IMG/VR virus record: IMGVR_UViG_3300034812_000219
Location: 1-21,099 of that record
Reading direction: 5' to 3' (one strand)
Source: a virus
DNA: 21,099 nt
In this document: positions 5,388 to 11,283 of the stretch, piece by piece
How positions within the stretch are numbered: the first letter of the stretch is position 1
How the letters are laid out: every line of letters begins with the position of its first letter
Program-made: the position numbers and the translations under genes
Notes under the pieces: model-generated
Told to the model about the DNA's origin: nothing
Databases searched by the model: none
What the model saw: the letters and a program-made list of their open reading frames with translations, nothing else

Positions 5388-5648
5388 TTAAATTAATTTT
5401 CCATTTTCAAAATACAATTTAGCATTACATTTTAAAGCTGTTTTTGTCAATTTGTTTTTTATAGCGGTTTCATAATCGCATTCAAAACAAGCTGACAACT
5501 TTACTAAATTATTAAAGCTTTCTTTGTCTAAATTAGATAAAGCATTTTCCAACATTGACTTTTTAAAATCAATGTTTAAGTTTGGCAGACAAACGTCAAA
5601 CATTTGCTGAGGTCTGTCCGCATAAGTTAAAATTATATTTGTTTTCAT
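5388..5648 (-). CDS. Small early phage protein, 86 aa
   Basis: Starts MKTNIILTYADRPQQMFDV, then a helical middle (MLENALSNLDKESFNNLVKL) and a beta-like C-terminus (AKLYFENGKLI). Four Cys residues are present, three of them after residue 50 (CFEC, KCN), not in a clear zinc pattern. The leader is AAATAATATG. No family recognised. Confidence 0.62.
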   Translation of the reverse strand: MKTNIILTYADRPQQMFDVCLPNLNIDFKKSMLENALSNLDKESFNNLVKLSACFECDYETAIKNKLTKTALKCNAKLYFENGKLI

Positions 5649-5649
5649 A

Positions 5650-5784
5650 TTATTTAGATTTATTAATTCTGTGTTTTATTTCTCTCTCCATGTCATCACG
5701 AAATTTGTCAATTCTCATTTTCAATTTTCGTTCCTCTCTCTTTTTTCTAATATTGTGCATTATGTTTTTTTCTATTCTGTGCAT
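5650..5784 (-). CDS. Very basic helical small protein, 44 aa
   Basis: ATG at 5784 overlaps the TAA of the upstream gene (TAATG). The product starts MHRIEKNIMHNIRKKREER and is Lys/Arg-rich throughout, with enough Glu and Asp to make a charged single helix. It could bind nucleic acid or be half of a coiled-coil. Function unknown. Confidence 0.55.
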   Translation of the reverse strand: MHRIEKNIMHNIRKKREERKLKMRIDKFRDDMEREIKHRINKSK

Positions 5785-6026
5785 TATAATTCTTTATTTA
5801 ATTTTTTATGTTCGATAAATGCAAAGAGCATTTCACTTGCCTCCTTCATATCTTTGCGTAATTTCTCGCTATCATTTACCATTACAACAGGACACCAAGA
5901 TTTAAATTTCAAATCCTCTGCCCTTTCTCTTATTTTTTCAAGTGAAGTATTTTCTAAATAAGATATTGTGTCTGAGGTTAATTTTACCCCTTTGTATGTT
6001 GTGAACTTTTTTTCTTTTGTTTTCAT
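5784..6026 (-). CDS. Small early phage protein, 80 aa
   Basis: I start at ATG 6026 (MKTKEKKFTTYKGVKLT) because it has the A-rich leader AAAAACTATTAATATG. A longer frame starting with TTG at 6071 would cover the promoter itself. Helical middle (SLEKIRERAEDLKF), then SWCPVVMVNDSEKLR and a C-terminal helix. First gene of its operon. Function unknown. Confidence 0.65.
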   Translation of the reverse strand: MKTKEKKFTTYKGVKLTSDTISYLENTSLEKIRERAEDLKFKSWCPVVMVNDSEKLRKDMKEASEMLFAFIEHKKLNKEL

Positions 6027-6049
6027 ATTAATAGTTTTTAAATTTAGCA

Positions 6050-6078
6050 CAATATACAATTTATTTTGCAACTGACAA
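6050..6078 (-). promoter_or_regulatory. Bacteroidota-type promoter with TGTCAGTTG
   Basis: Minus strand TTG at 6078-6076 overlapped by TGTCAGTTG (6077-6069), 19 bases, then TATATTG at 6056-6050, one base shorter than the -7 boxes of the sister promoters. It drives six small genes from 6026 to 4873. Confidence 0.75.
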
Positions 6079-6118
6079 TAATTATTTTTTTATTATATTT
6101 ATTGGTTGGGTTATGCAC

Positions 6119-6214
6119 AAAAAAAACCCCTGTTAAATTCATGTATTAAATTCACAGATAAGTGTATTAAATTTACACTTGAACTTCACATTTATACATC
6201 AAAGGTAACAGGGG
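6119..6214 (-). terminator. Long-loop factor-independent terminator
   Basis: The minus-strand RNA has a perfect 9-bp stem CCCCUGUUA / UAACAGGGG followed by eight U. The 70-base loop holds a nested hairpin (AAGUGUA / UACACUU, about 6160-6180) and three TGAATTTAATA-type repeats. It ends the seven-gene operon from the promoter near 7691. The large decorated loop is unusual for a terminator. Confidence 0.85.
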
Positions 6215-6240
6215 AATAAAAACAACTCACATAAATATTT

Positions 6241-6362
6241 TAATGTAGGGCGGACAGGACTGGAATGTTAGAGATGCACATTGGACTTACACTCTTTTAT
6301 CTGTTTATCCTGTCTTTCTGGTCTTACCAATTTAGTGCCTTCCAAACTTAGACCCTACATTA
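6241..6362 (-). ncRNA. Candidate structured RNA with three-way junction
   Basis: Read on the minus strand. A perfect 10-bp closing stem is formed by TAATGTAGGG 6241-6250 and CCCTACATTA 6353-6362. Inside are two arms. One has outer pairing GGTCT/AGACC and inner AGTTTGG/CTAAATT around the loop AAGGCA. The other is closed by GACAGGA 6253-6259/TCCTGTC 6308-6314 and has an inner hairpin AGAGTG/CATCTCT. The inner stem of the first arm needs G-U pairs that exist only in the minus-strand RNA. No long open frame crosses it. It starts at the stop codon of the 92-residue gene and ends before the terminator, so it would be released as an operon 3' end. No known family is recognised. Confidence 0.55.
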
Positions 6363-6638
6363 TTTTTCTTTACTTACCATAGGTTTAAATTTAAATCCAT
6401 CCTCTTGTATATTAATTTGTATTTCTGCGCCATTTGGACAACATGGAATTTCCTCATCTAAATCATAGCAGGTTTCATCATGGGGATTCCAAATGAACAA
6501 CCTACTTTGTGCCATATTGATTAGGTGCATAAAATCCTCGTTTGATAATGTATTGTACAATTCACATAAAGCTTCATGTCTTGTTTTGCCCTCAAACCTT
6601 ATTTTATCTATTACATTTTTACTTTCTTTTGTTTTCAT
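6360..6638 (-). CDS. Small phage protein with Cys pair, 92 aa
   Basis: Starts MKTKESKNVIDKIRFEGKT, with a helical N-terminal half (HEALCELYNTLSNEDFMHLI) and a second half with WNPHDETCYDLDEEIPCCP. Cys and His residues cluster there, but not in a standard zinc spacing. The C-terminus is beta-like (EIQINIQEDGFKFKP). Last gene before the structured RNA. Function unknown. Confidence 0.65.
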   Translation of the reverse strand: MKTKESKNVIDKIRFEGKTRHEALCELYNTLSNEDFMHLINMAQSRLFIWNPHDETCYDLDEEIPCCPNGAEIQINIQEDGFKFKPMVSKEK

Positions 6639-6643
6639 AATTA

Positions 6644-6805
6644 TTATATTAAATTCATATATTCTATATTTCTGTTTCTGCTATATTGTTTAATAGTCCA
6701 TTCAACACTTCTATTGGTATTGAATTTCTTGATATAAGGAAATGTATCTTTTTCCTTAATAATAAAAATATAACAATACTCATCTTTTAGATTGCCTGTA
6801 CTCAC
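6644..6805 (-). CDS. 53-residue protein with GTG start
   Basis: GTG at 6805 starts MSTGNLKDEYCYIFIIKE and continues DTFPYIKKFNTNRSVEWTI, QYSRNRNIEYMNLI, stop at 6644. The composition is that of a real small protein: beta strand, turn, helix. It overlaps the end of the coiled-coil gene by 26 bases. A competing ATG frame (6783-6664, 39 residues) is far less protein-like. No family is certain; the FPYIKxF and QYSRxRN segments should find relatives. Confidence 0.6.
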   Translation of the reverse strand: MSTGNLKDEYCYIFIIKEKDTFPYIKKFNTNRSVEWTIKQYSRNRNIEYMNLI

Positions 6806-6950
6806 TCTCTAAGTTTTTATGGTAAACATCAATTTTAGCTTCTAACTCTTTTATCCTGTTTTCATATTCAACATTCTTTGTTGTTGCATTGTTTAACAAC
6901 TGCCTTAAGTGTGTGATTTCTATTCTTATTAAATCTGATTGTCCTGTCAT
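6780..6950 (-). CDS. Small coiled-coil protein, 56 aa
   Basis: ATG at 6950 overlaps the upstream TGA (ATGA). Starts MTGQSDLIRIEITHLRQLL and then runs as a heptad-like helix (NRIKELEAKIDVYHKNLE). Likely a dimeric coiled-coil. Function unknown. Confidence 0.6.
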   Translation of the reverse strand: MTGQSDLIRIEITHLRQLLNNATTKNVEYENRIKELEAKIDVYHKNLESEYRQSKR

Positions 6951-7114
6951 TCCTTAATTTTTATTTTATCTTGTAAAAAACTTATAGTGTCCATAATGAA
7001 CATATCTTTTTGTCTGTGATTATCCATTTTTGATGGAACACAAATCCAATAGTTTGTTGTCTTAGAGGTAAAAAACTTTCTAATCATTTCCCCTATTTGT
7101 CTCATTGGTCTCAT
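6947..7114 (-). CDS. Small basic phage protein, 55 aa
   Basis: I use ATG 7114 (MRPMRQIGEMIRKFFTSKT), two bases after the upstream stop and preceded by an A-rich leader. A GTG at 7135 would add seven residues and overlap the upstream gene. The middle has NYWICVPSKMDNHRQKD and the end is helical. Function unknown. Confidence 0.55.
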   Translation of the reverse strand: MRPMRQIGEMIRKFFTSKTTNYWICVPSKMDNHRQKDMFIMDTISFLQDKIKIKE

Positions 7115-7116
7115 AG

Positions 7117-7329
7117 TTATGATATTTTTATACACATTTTATTTGCGTAATCCTCACTTGGAGTTTGTGCAAATTTCAAAACTCTTTCTATGGACTCAGT
7201 AAAATAATTGTCCCATTGTTTTCTTGTTGGGTGTCTTTTTACTAAATCAATTTTATCTCCTTTTATAGATAATACTTCGCACCATTCATATCTGCCATTG
7301 TGCGGTCTTAAAAATCCTATTTTTTTCAT
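7117..7329 (-). CDS. Small early phage protein, 70 aa
   Basis: Starts MKKIGFLRPHNGRYEWCEV with beta strands (LSIKGDKIDLVKR), then HPTRKQWDNYFTESIERV, a helix. It looks like a small beta-barrel followed by helix, in the manner of SH3-like or OB-like domains, but that is a guess. The ATG overlaps the upstream TGA (ATGA). Confidence 0.62.
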   Translation of the reverse strand: MKKIGFLRPHNGRYEWCEVLSIKGDKIDLVKRHPTRKQWDNYFTESIERVLKFAQTPSEDYANKMCIKIS

Positions 7330-7451
7330 TTTTTCTTTGTTTTATTGTTTATTAATTCTATGTTTTTTTTCATTATCCAATCAAAATCAGAACTATGAAA
7401 GTATCTGTTCTTGTCGTAATGTTCTATTGTTTTCTTAATTTGTTTTTTCAT
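7326..7451 (-). CDS. Small basic phage protein, 41 aa
   Basis: ATG at 7451 overlaps the upstream TGA and the stop overlaps the next ATG. The product starts MKKQIKKTIEHYDKNRYFH and ends in Lys-rich helix. The double ATGA overlap is the main evidence that it is translated. Function unknown. Confidence 0.55.
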   Translation of the reverse strand: MKKQIKKTIEHYDKNRYFHSSDFDWIMKKNIELINNKTKKK

Positions 7452-7633
7452 AACACTTTTATTATTCTGTGTGGCTCACCCAAATTAAATTCATTAATGT
7501 TTTTATAATTTGTTCCAAAGTAATTATTATGTTCACTTAAAAAACTATCTAAATCATTAAAATAATCATTTGCATTAGGGTCATCTGTTTCTATATATTT
7601 GTATTTAAATGTTTTGCCAATAATTGTTTTCAT
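7448..7633 (-). CDS. Small acidic phage protein, 61 aa
   Basis: Starts MKTIIGKTFKYKYIETDDP, then YFNDLDSFLSEHNNYFG and ends GEPHRIIKVL. First gene of the seven-gene operon, with a roughly 27-base leader from the -7 box at 7661. Function unknown. Confidence 0.62.
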   Translation of the reverse strand: MKTIIGKTFKYKYIETDDPNANDYFNDLDSFLSEHNNYFGTNYKNINEFNLGEPHRIIKVL

Positions 7634-7660
7634 TGTATTATATTTAATGTTTCTATATCA

Positions 7661-7691
7661 CAATATTAAGCATTCCAACTGACATATCCAA
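7661..7691 (-). promoter_or_regulatory. Bacteroidota-type promoter with TGTCAGTTG in spacer
   Basis: Minus strand TTG at 7691-7689, 20 bases, then TAATATTG at 7668-7661. TGTCAGTTG (7684-7676) lies inside the spacer. It sits just past the terminase large subunit gene and restarts transcription for the small-gene operon. Confidence 0.8.
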
Positions 7692-7703
7692 ATAAAAAAT
7701 ATA

Positions 7704-8918
7704 TTATTTTACAAAATAACTTCCGTGTGGTACAGAACGAGTAAGTAAATATTGAATTGCATATCTGGAGGAGTCGCACAAATGGTTGTGGGAATCGTGT
7801 GGAATAGAGCCAGATAGTTTCCATGAGTAATTATTAAATTCACGGATTAAATTTATACTACTACTATCAACAATCATTTGGTGGTCTTGCATTAAACTAA
7901 TTCCTGTTAATATGCTTCCTTTTCTTTTTATTGTTGGCACAACATTTAACCCTTTTGATTTTAATTCAGATATTAGTCTTGGCTCAGAATTATCACATAC
8001 TATTAAATTCTTACCAGCGTATCGAATTGATAAATCATATATTTGACTTGTTGTTAATCCTGTTTTATAAAAATGTTCTTTTAACCAAATAATTTTTCTA
8101 ACTTTATCAATCGCAACTTCAACTAAAGCTGAGGGGTCAACACTAAAACCAAAATCTAAACCATATATTGAATCTATTTCCGTATTGAATTTACCTATAT
8201 TCCAATGAGTAAATATAACTCCTTCTGCTCTTTGTAACCATCCACCCATAATCTGATGTTTATATTTCTCTGGTCTTCTTGTTTTCATATCATCAATCTG
8301 TTTTACAAATGATTTAGAAAGGTGTGTTAAATTGTCTAAATATGTTGTATGAATATATGTTATATTATTCTTTGTGCCATTAAAACCATCTGGAATACCT
8401 CTATTCTGAAAAAACCTTTGGTATATCCAGTTCTCTTTTGTAGTGGGGTTTAGAATTAATATACATCTGTTTGTTACATTCTTTGCTCTAATACTAAAAT
8501 CAATTTTATCAAAGCTTTCCTCATCAGTTAACTCCTCTGCTTCGTCTAATACAAATGTAGATACACCTTGTATAGATTTTAGTTTTGCAGTTTGGTCTCC
8601 ACTACTTGTTCTTATACCACTAAAGTATATTGAACTGCCTGTTAAATTATTAATGATTTCTGTTTTAGTTATTGTAAATTGCTCTCCTATTCCCATAAGT
8701 TCAATCTTCTCTATAAACTCTGGTATAATAGACATACCTGCTGAAGTCATTGTAAATCGAGTAAACAATATTCTATGTCCAGCTTCGTATGTTAATAATA
8801 CTAAAAAGGTATTAACTGCAAATGATTTACCACTTCCACGACCACCTGTAATTACAAAGTATCTATCCTTTGAATTGAATAGAGTTTGGTATTTATTGTT
8901 TAGGTTTAGGTTTTTCAT
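7704..8918 (-). CDS. terL: Terminase large subunit (DNA packaging ATPase-nuclease)
   Basis: 404 residues, the normal length. It powers DNA packaging at the portal and cuts the DNA. The ATPase half has Walker A GGRGSGKS (residues 25-32), Walker B VLDEAEE (123-129) and the coupling motif LILNPTT (155-161). The nuclease half has YGLDFGFSVDPSAL with the first metal Asp at 256, VCDNSEP as the second acidic motif, and HLCDSSRYA with Asp382. Start at 8918, overlapping the small subunit gene by 26 bases. After it come promoter and small early genes rather than portal and capsid genes, which is an unusual order. Confidence 0.96.
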   Translation of the reverse strand: MKNLNLNNKYQTLFNSKDRYFVITGGRGSGKSFAVNTFLVLLTYEAGHRILFTRFTMTSAGMSIIPEFIEKIELMGIGEQFTITKTEIINNLTGSSIYFSGIRTSSGDQTAKLKSIQGVSTFVLDEAEELTDEESFDKIDFSIRAKNVTNRCILILNPTTKENWIYQRFFQNRGIPDGFNGTKNNITYIHTTYLDNLTHLSKSFVKQIDDMKTRRPEKYKHQIMGGWLQRAEGVIFTHWNIGKFNTEIDSIYGLDFGFSVDPSALVEVAIDKVRKIIWLKEHFYKTGLTTSQIYDLSIRYAGKNLIVCDNSEPRLISELKSKGLNVVPTIKRKGSILTGISLMQDHQMIVDSSSINLIREFNNYSWKLSGSIPHDSHNHLCDSSRYAIQYLLTRSVPHGSYFVK

Positions 8919-9252
8919 CTACTTCGTTATGTTCAATATCAATAGTAGTGTCTTTATCTAAGAAGTTTATTACAGGAATATTAACTTCTGTTTTAACATC
9001 AAGTTCTTTGCTTTCTTTTGGTTTACCATACTTATATTCCCAAAGTAATCTCATATGAGGGAAACTTTCTTTTGCCATCTTACCAAGTTCTAACCAAGCT
9101 TTCTCCTCACTTCCAAATACTTTTTTCATTGATTGTAAAGCAAAGCTACTTATCTTTTTTTCTTGTGCTTTAGGTTTTCGGCCCTGACCTCTTGATATGC
9201 CTTTTATAGCACCATTATTTCTACGACCATCTTTTTTCTTTATTTCGTCCAT
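8893..9252 (-). CDS. terS: Terminase small subunit
   Basis: 119 residues. The N-terminus DGRRNNGAIKGISRGQGRK is the basic linker typical of small subunits of Bacteroidota phages. It is followed by a helical DNA-recognition core (FALQSMKKVFGSEEKAWLEL) and KLLWEYKYGKPK-like sequence (here RLLWEYKYGKPKES). The acidic tail carries the oligomer or large-subunit contact. It binds the pac or cos site and loads the large subunit. Directly upstream of and overlapping terL. Confidence 0.82.
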   Translation of the reverse strand: MDEIKKKDGRRNNGAIKGISRGQGRKPKAQEKKISSFALQSMKKVFGSEEKAWLELGKMAKESFPHMRLLWEYKYGKPKESKELDVKTEVNIPVINFLDKDTTIDIEHNEVDEKPKPKQ

Positions 9253-9590
9253 AAACCTTTACTTACTAATTGTGCTATAATAGAATAGTTACCTAAGTCC
9301 ATAAAACTATCTACAAGTGATTCGTTGTTGGCTTTTCTTTTTTTCATAATTAGATTTTTCCATCTGCTTATTTTATCATTCATTCTAAACCATAATCCTG
9401 TCAATGCAAAAACTTTACCTTCTTCGGTTTCTAAGTTTGCACCTGTGCTTATATTACTACTACCATAATCTAATTGCTTTTTACAGAACAATTCAAATTG
9501 TTCAAGCATAATAGATTCATAATTGTCATATAAATTTGGCTGTTCTTTTTGTAATAGTTTTCTGTACTTGTTTTCCATTTTTAATTTCAT
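9240..9590 (-). CDS. Nmad1/DUF1599-like protein
   Basis: 116 residues. The sequence F-x-x-F-C-KKQLDYGSSNI, then FALTGLWFRMNDKISRW, NNESLVDSFMDLGNYSIIA matches what I know of the Nmad1 (DUF1599) family: KQxDYG, RxxDKxxR, ESxxDxxxDLxNY. Members are linked to base modification or nucleotide pools in phages; the chemistry is not settled. Two starts fit, ATG 9590 (MKLKMEN) and ATG 9578 (MENKYRK); the latter has the better A-rich leader. It overlaps the upstream gene by at least 53 bases and terS by 13. Confidence 0.7.
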   Translation of the reverse strand: MKLKMENKYRKLLQKEQPNLYDNYESIMLEQFELFCKKQLDYGSSNISTGANLETEEGKVFALTGLWFRMNDKISRWKNLIMKKRKANNESLVDSFMDLGNYSIIAQLVSKGLWTK

Positions 9591-9861
9591 AAATTAATAT
9601 TTCTAGTCTTTGTATCTCTTTTAACAAATTTAACATATCTGCATGTTTTAAGTGTACTCTACCGTGATATTTACCATTAGCAACATAACAGCTATTGGTT
9701 ATAATAAACTGGCATAAACTTTTTTTATAGTTTTCGTAATACTCTATGTCTCTTTCTTTTTGTTTTAAATTCTTAGACATAATTAAAAACTCATCTTTAC
9801 TTATCTTAACACCATTGCAATATATATATATACTGCTTGTAGGTTGTTCTTTTAGCTTCAT
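9526..9861 (-). CDS. Coiled-coil phage protein, 111 aa
   Basis: Starts MKLKEQPTSSIYIYCNGVK, then a helical core (MSKNLKQKERDIEYYENYKK) and a C-terminal helix (LLKEIQRLEILIYEIK) before a basic end. Its tail overlaps the Nmad1-like gene. The start codon overlaps the previous stop (TAATG). Function unknown. Confidence 0.6.
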   Translation of the reverse strand: MKLKEQPTSSIYIYCNGVKISKDEFLIMSKNLKQKERDIEYYENYKKSLCQFIITNSCYVANGKYHGRVHLKHADMLNLLKEIQRLEILIYEIKNGKQVQKTITKRTAKFI

Positions 9862-10076
9862 TATAATATTGTATGACGACTATGTACGCCACCTATTGTT
9901 ATAGTTTTTTTATAATCGTTTATAGCTCTTATAATTCCACTACAACACTCATAATGTTCTTCATGTTCATAATATTGTAAAACAAAATAAACATCTGATA
10001 AAGTAGATATATTTGTTTCTAAGCAAAACATAGTATCTCTATAACATTCTTTTTCTTCTAAATATAATTCATTCAT
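9861..10076 (-). CDS. Small acidic Cys-containing protein, 71 aa
   Basis: Starts MNELYLEEKECYRDTMFCL and has YYEHEEHYECCSGIIRAI. It contains four Cys and several His, but no standard zinc spacing. The start overlaps the stop of the exonuclease gene and its own stop overlaps the next start, so it is co-translated with both. Function unknown. Confidence 0.6.
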   Translation of the reverse strand: MNELYLEEKECYRDTMFCLETNISTLSDVYFVLQYYEHEEHYECCSGIIRAINDYKKTITIGGVHSRHTIL

Positions 10077-10849
10077 TACAAAGTATCTTCTATTAAATAA
10101 TCATTTAGGTCAAATTCATTTTTAATAAAAGTTTCATATACTTTGATTGCTTGTTCTACTTTTTGTTCTCCCCTGTAATAAAAGTCTTGACTTATATCAT
10201 ATATGCCAATCTCATTTGTAGGGCTTTTATCTATTACAACAAATCTGTAATCTTTATATGTTTTGCCAAATAAATTACAATAAATGTACGCTTGGCTATC
10301 ATAATTATACATGTAAGCACTATGCTTAAATTTATGTATGTTTGCCGTACTTTTTAAATCTACCAAACATTCTCCTAATATATCTGCCTTACCTCTAAAT
10401 GGATGATTTAAAACATTATTTATTTCTGGCACTTCAAACTCTGCGTTCAATATAAAATCTGATGCTTCTTTACAATTATAAAATCTATCTCTTAATCTTA
10501 GAGCATTGTCTCTTTCTTTGATAGTAAATACATCCCACCTTTCCTGTTTAGCTAATTTATATTCTTTATTGTTTTTTGTGGCAACATCTAAAAATAAACA
10601 CTCATTAAATTTATCTTGCTCTAGTATAGAAGCATGAAATAAATAACCTTCTGATAATGCAGTCGATTCTGTGGGCAAATCAAAACTCATAAGGTACTCT
10701 CTTGGTGATTTAAGAAGTTTAGATACTGAACTACTTGATAAACAAGCTTTTGCCAAGTAACCATAATAAAATTTATCTTCTCTAGCTTTCTCAATTAGCT
10801 CTTGTCTGTTCCAAAACTCGCCATCTAATGTTGTTATAAAATCTTTCAT
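10076..10849 (-). CDS. RecE-like PD-(D/E)XK exonuclease
   Basis: 257 residues, the usual size for the exodeoxyribonuclease VIII / PDDEXK_1 group. In order: SSSSVSKLLKSPREY (substrate entry helix), SEGYLFHASILE with the conserved His, AEFEVPEI (Glu), FRGKADILGECLVDLKSTA with the catalytic Asp, Asp and Lys, and YDSQAYIYCNLFG (Q-x3-Y helix). Such enzymes chew 5' ends of double-stranded DNA to leave 3' tails for an annealing protein. ERF at 15301-15882 is the natural partner, though the two are 4.5 kb apart. Confidence 0.88.
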   Translation of the reverse strand: MKDFITTLDGEFWNRQELIEKAREDKFYYGYLAKACLSSSSVSKLLKSPREYLMSFDLPTESTALSEGYLFHASILEQDKFNECLFLDVATKNNKEYKLAKQERWDVFTIKERDNALRLRDRFYNCKEASDFILNAEFEVPEINNVLNHPFRGKADILGECLVDLKSTANIHKFKHSAYMYNYDSQAYIYCNLFGKTYKDYRFVVIDKSPTNEIGIYDISQDFYYRGEQKVEQAIKVYETFIKNEFDLNDYLIEDTL

Positions 10850-10850
10850 A

Positions 10851-11093
10851 TTAATTACAGTTTATATTATATTGTGTACTTCTTAATGCTTCCCAACAAC
10901 CACCAACTACTTGATATGTTATAATCTCATTGTAGCTACCATTGTAACATACATAAATGTATTTTACCCAACCATCACTATACTCAACATGATAGGGCTC
11001 TGAATAAGGGGGTGAAGGATAATGACTAAGGTCGCAGTTATCTTCGCAACCAAACAGAAGTATAGCCATCAATAGCTTAAAAAGTGTTTTCAT
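10851..11093 (-). CDS. Small phage lipoprotein
   Basis: 80 residues. A type II signal peptide is clear: MKTLFKLLMAILLFGC, with lipobox LLFGC and the acylated Cys at 16, followed by acidic EDNCD. The mature part is Tyr-rich and beta-like with further Cys (CEDNC, CYNGS, GCWEAL, NCN). It should be exported and anchored in the host envelope. Phage lipoproteins often block superinfection by acting on receptors, so exclusion is the first guess. A palindrome and a TATATTTG box lie in front of it, suggesting separate control. Confidence 0.75.
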   Translation of the reverse strand: MKTLFKLLMAILLFGCEDNCDLSHYPSPPYSEPYHVEYSDGWVKYIYVCYNGSYNEIITYQVVGGCWEALRSTQYNINCN

Positions 11094-11098
11094 TGTTC

Positions 11099-11118
11099 TT
11101 TGTTCAGAACAAATATAA
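11099..11118 (-). promoter_or_regulatory. Palindromic operator over a -7 box, before the lipoprotein
   Basis: A perfect 15-bp palindrome TTTGTTC-A-GAACAAA at 11099-11113 overlaps a consensus minus-strand -7 box TATATTTG (11118-11111). The 16 bases ending in the box (TAATTTATTATATTTG) are identical to the lysis promoter at 17948. No TTG lies at the -33 position. It starts 6 bases before the lipoprotein ATG. Confidence 0.55.
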
Positions 11119-11122
11119 TAAA

Positions 11123-11281
11123 TTATTTTATATATCTACTAAATCTCTTTCTCCAAATGTCATTTGCAACTGCATATCTTTGTTTGTTATCTGGATATTC
11201 AGAAATCATTTTTGCATTGTTCATGAATCTATTTAGAAAAGAATCCTTAGTTTCGTATTGTTTTGGTTTTATAAGTGGCAT
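11123..11281 (-). CDS. Small conserved phage protein, 52 aa
   Basis: ATG at 11281. Product: MPLIKPKQYETKDSFLNRF, then MNNAKMISEYPDNKQRYAV, ANDIWRKRFSRYIK. The pattern 'MPLxKP..E....F..RFM....M..E[FY]PD..QR.AV....W' is one I know from small proteins near head or replication genes in many phages; no function is established. Start is three bases before the end of the upstream gene. Confidence 0.72.
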   Translation of the reverse strand: MPLIKPKQYETKDSFLNRFMNNAKMISEYPDNKQRYAVANDIWRKRFSRYIK

Positions 11282-11283
11282 AT

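Noticed and set aside
6027-6071. N-terminal extension of the 80-residue gene from TTG 6071
   Set aside because: It would translate the promoter; ATG 6026 has the normal leader.
6250-6320. tRNA-like stretch on the plus strand (TTAGAG, then CTTACAC as in a Val anticodon loop, GACAGGA/TCCTGTC as acceptor)
   Set aside because: The anticodon stem does not pair, no TTCRA T-loop or CCA-side stem is present, and all transcription is on the other strand. I treat it as part of the structured RNA candidate.
6664-6783. 39-residue ATG frame
   Set aside because: Its composition is poor; the overlapping GTG frame at 6805-6644 reads as a much better protein.
7680-7704. Terminator after terL
   Set aside because: Only a weak A/T stem, not clearly above background.
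8443-8961. Plus-strand open frame of 172 codons
   Set aside because: Antisense shadow of terL and terS.
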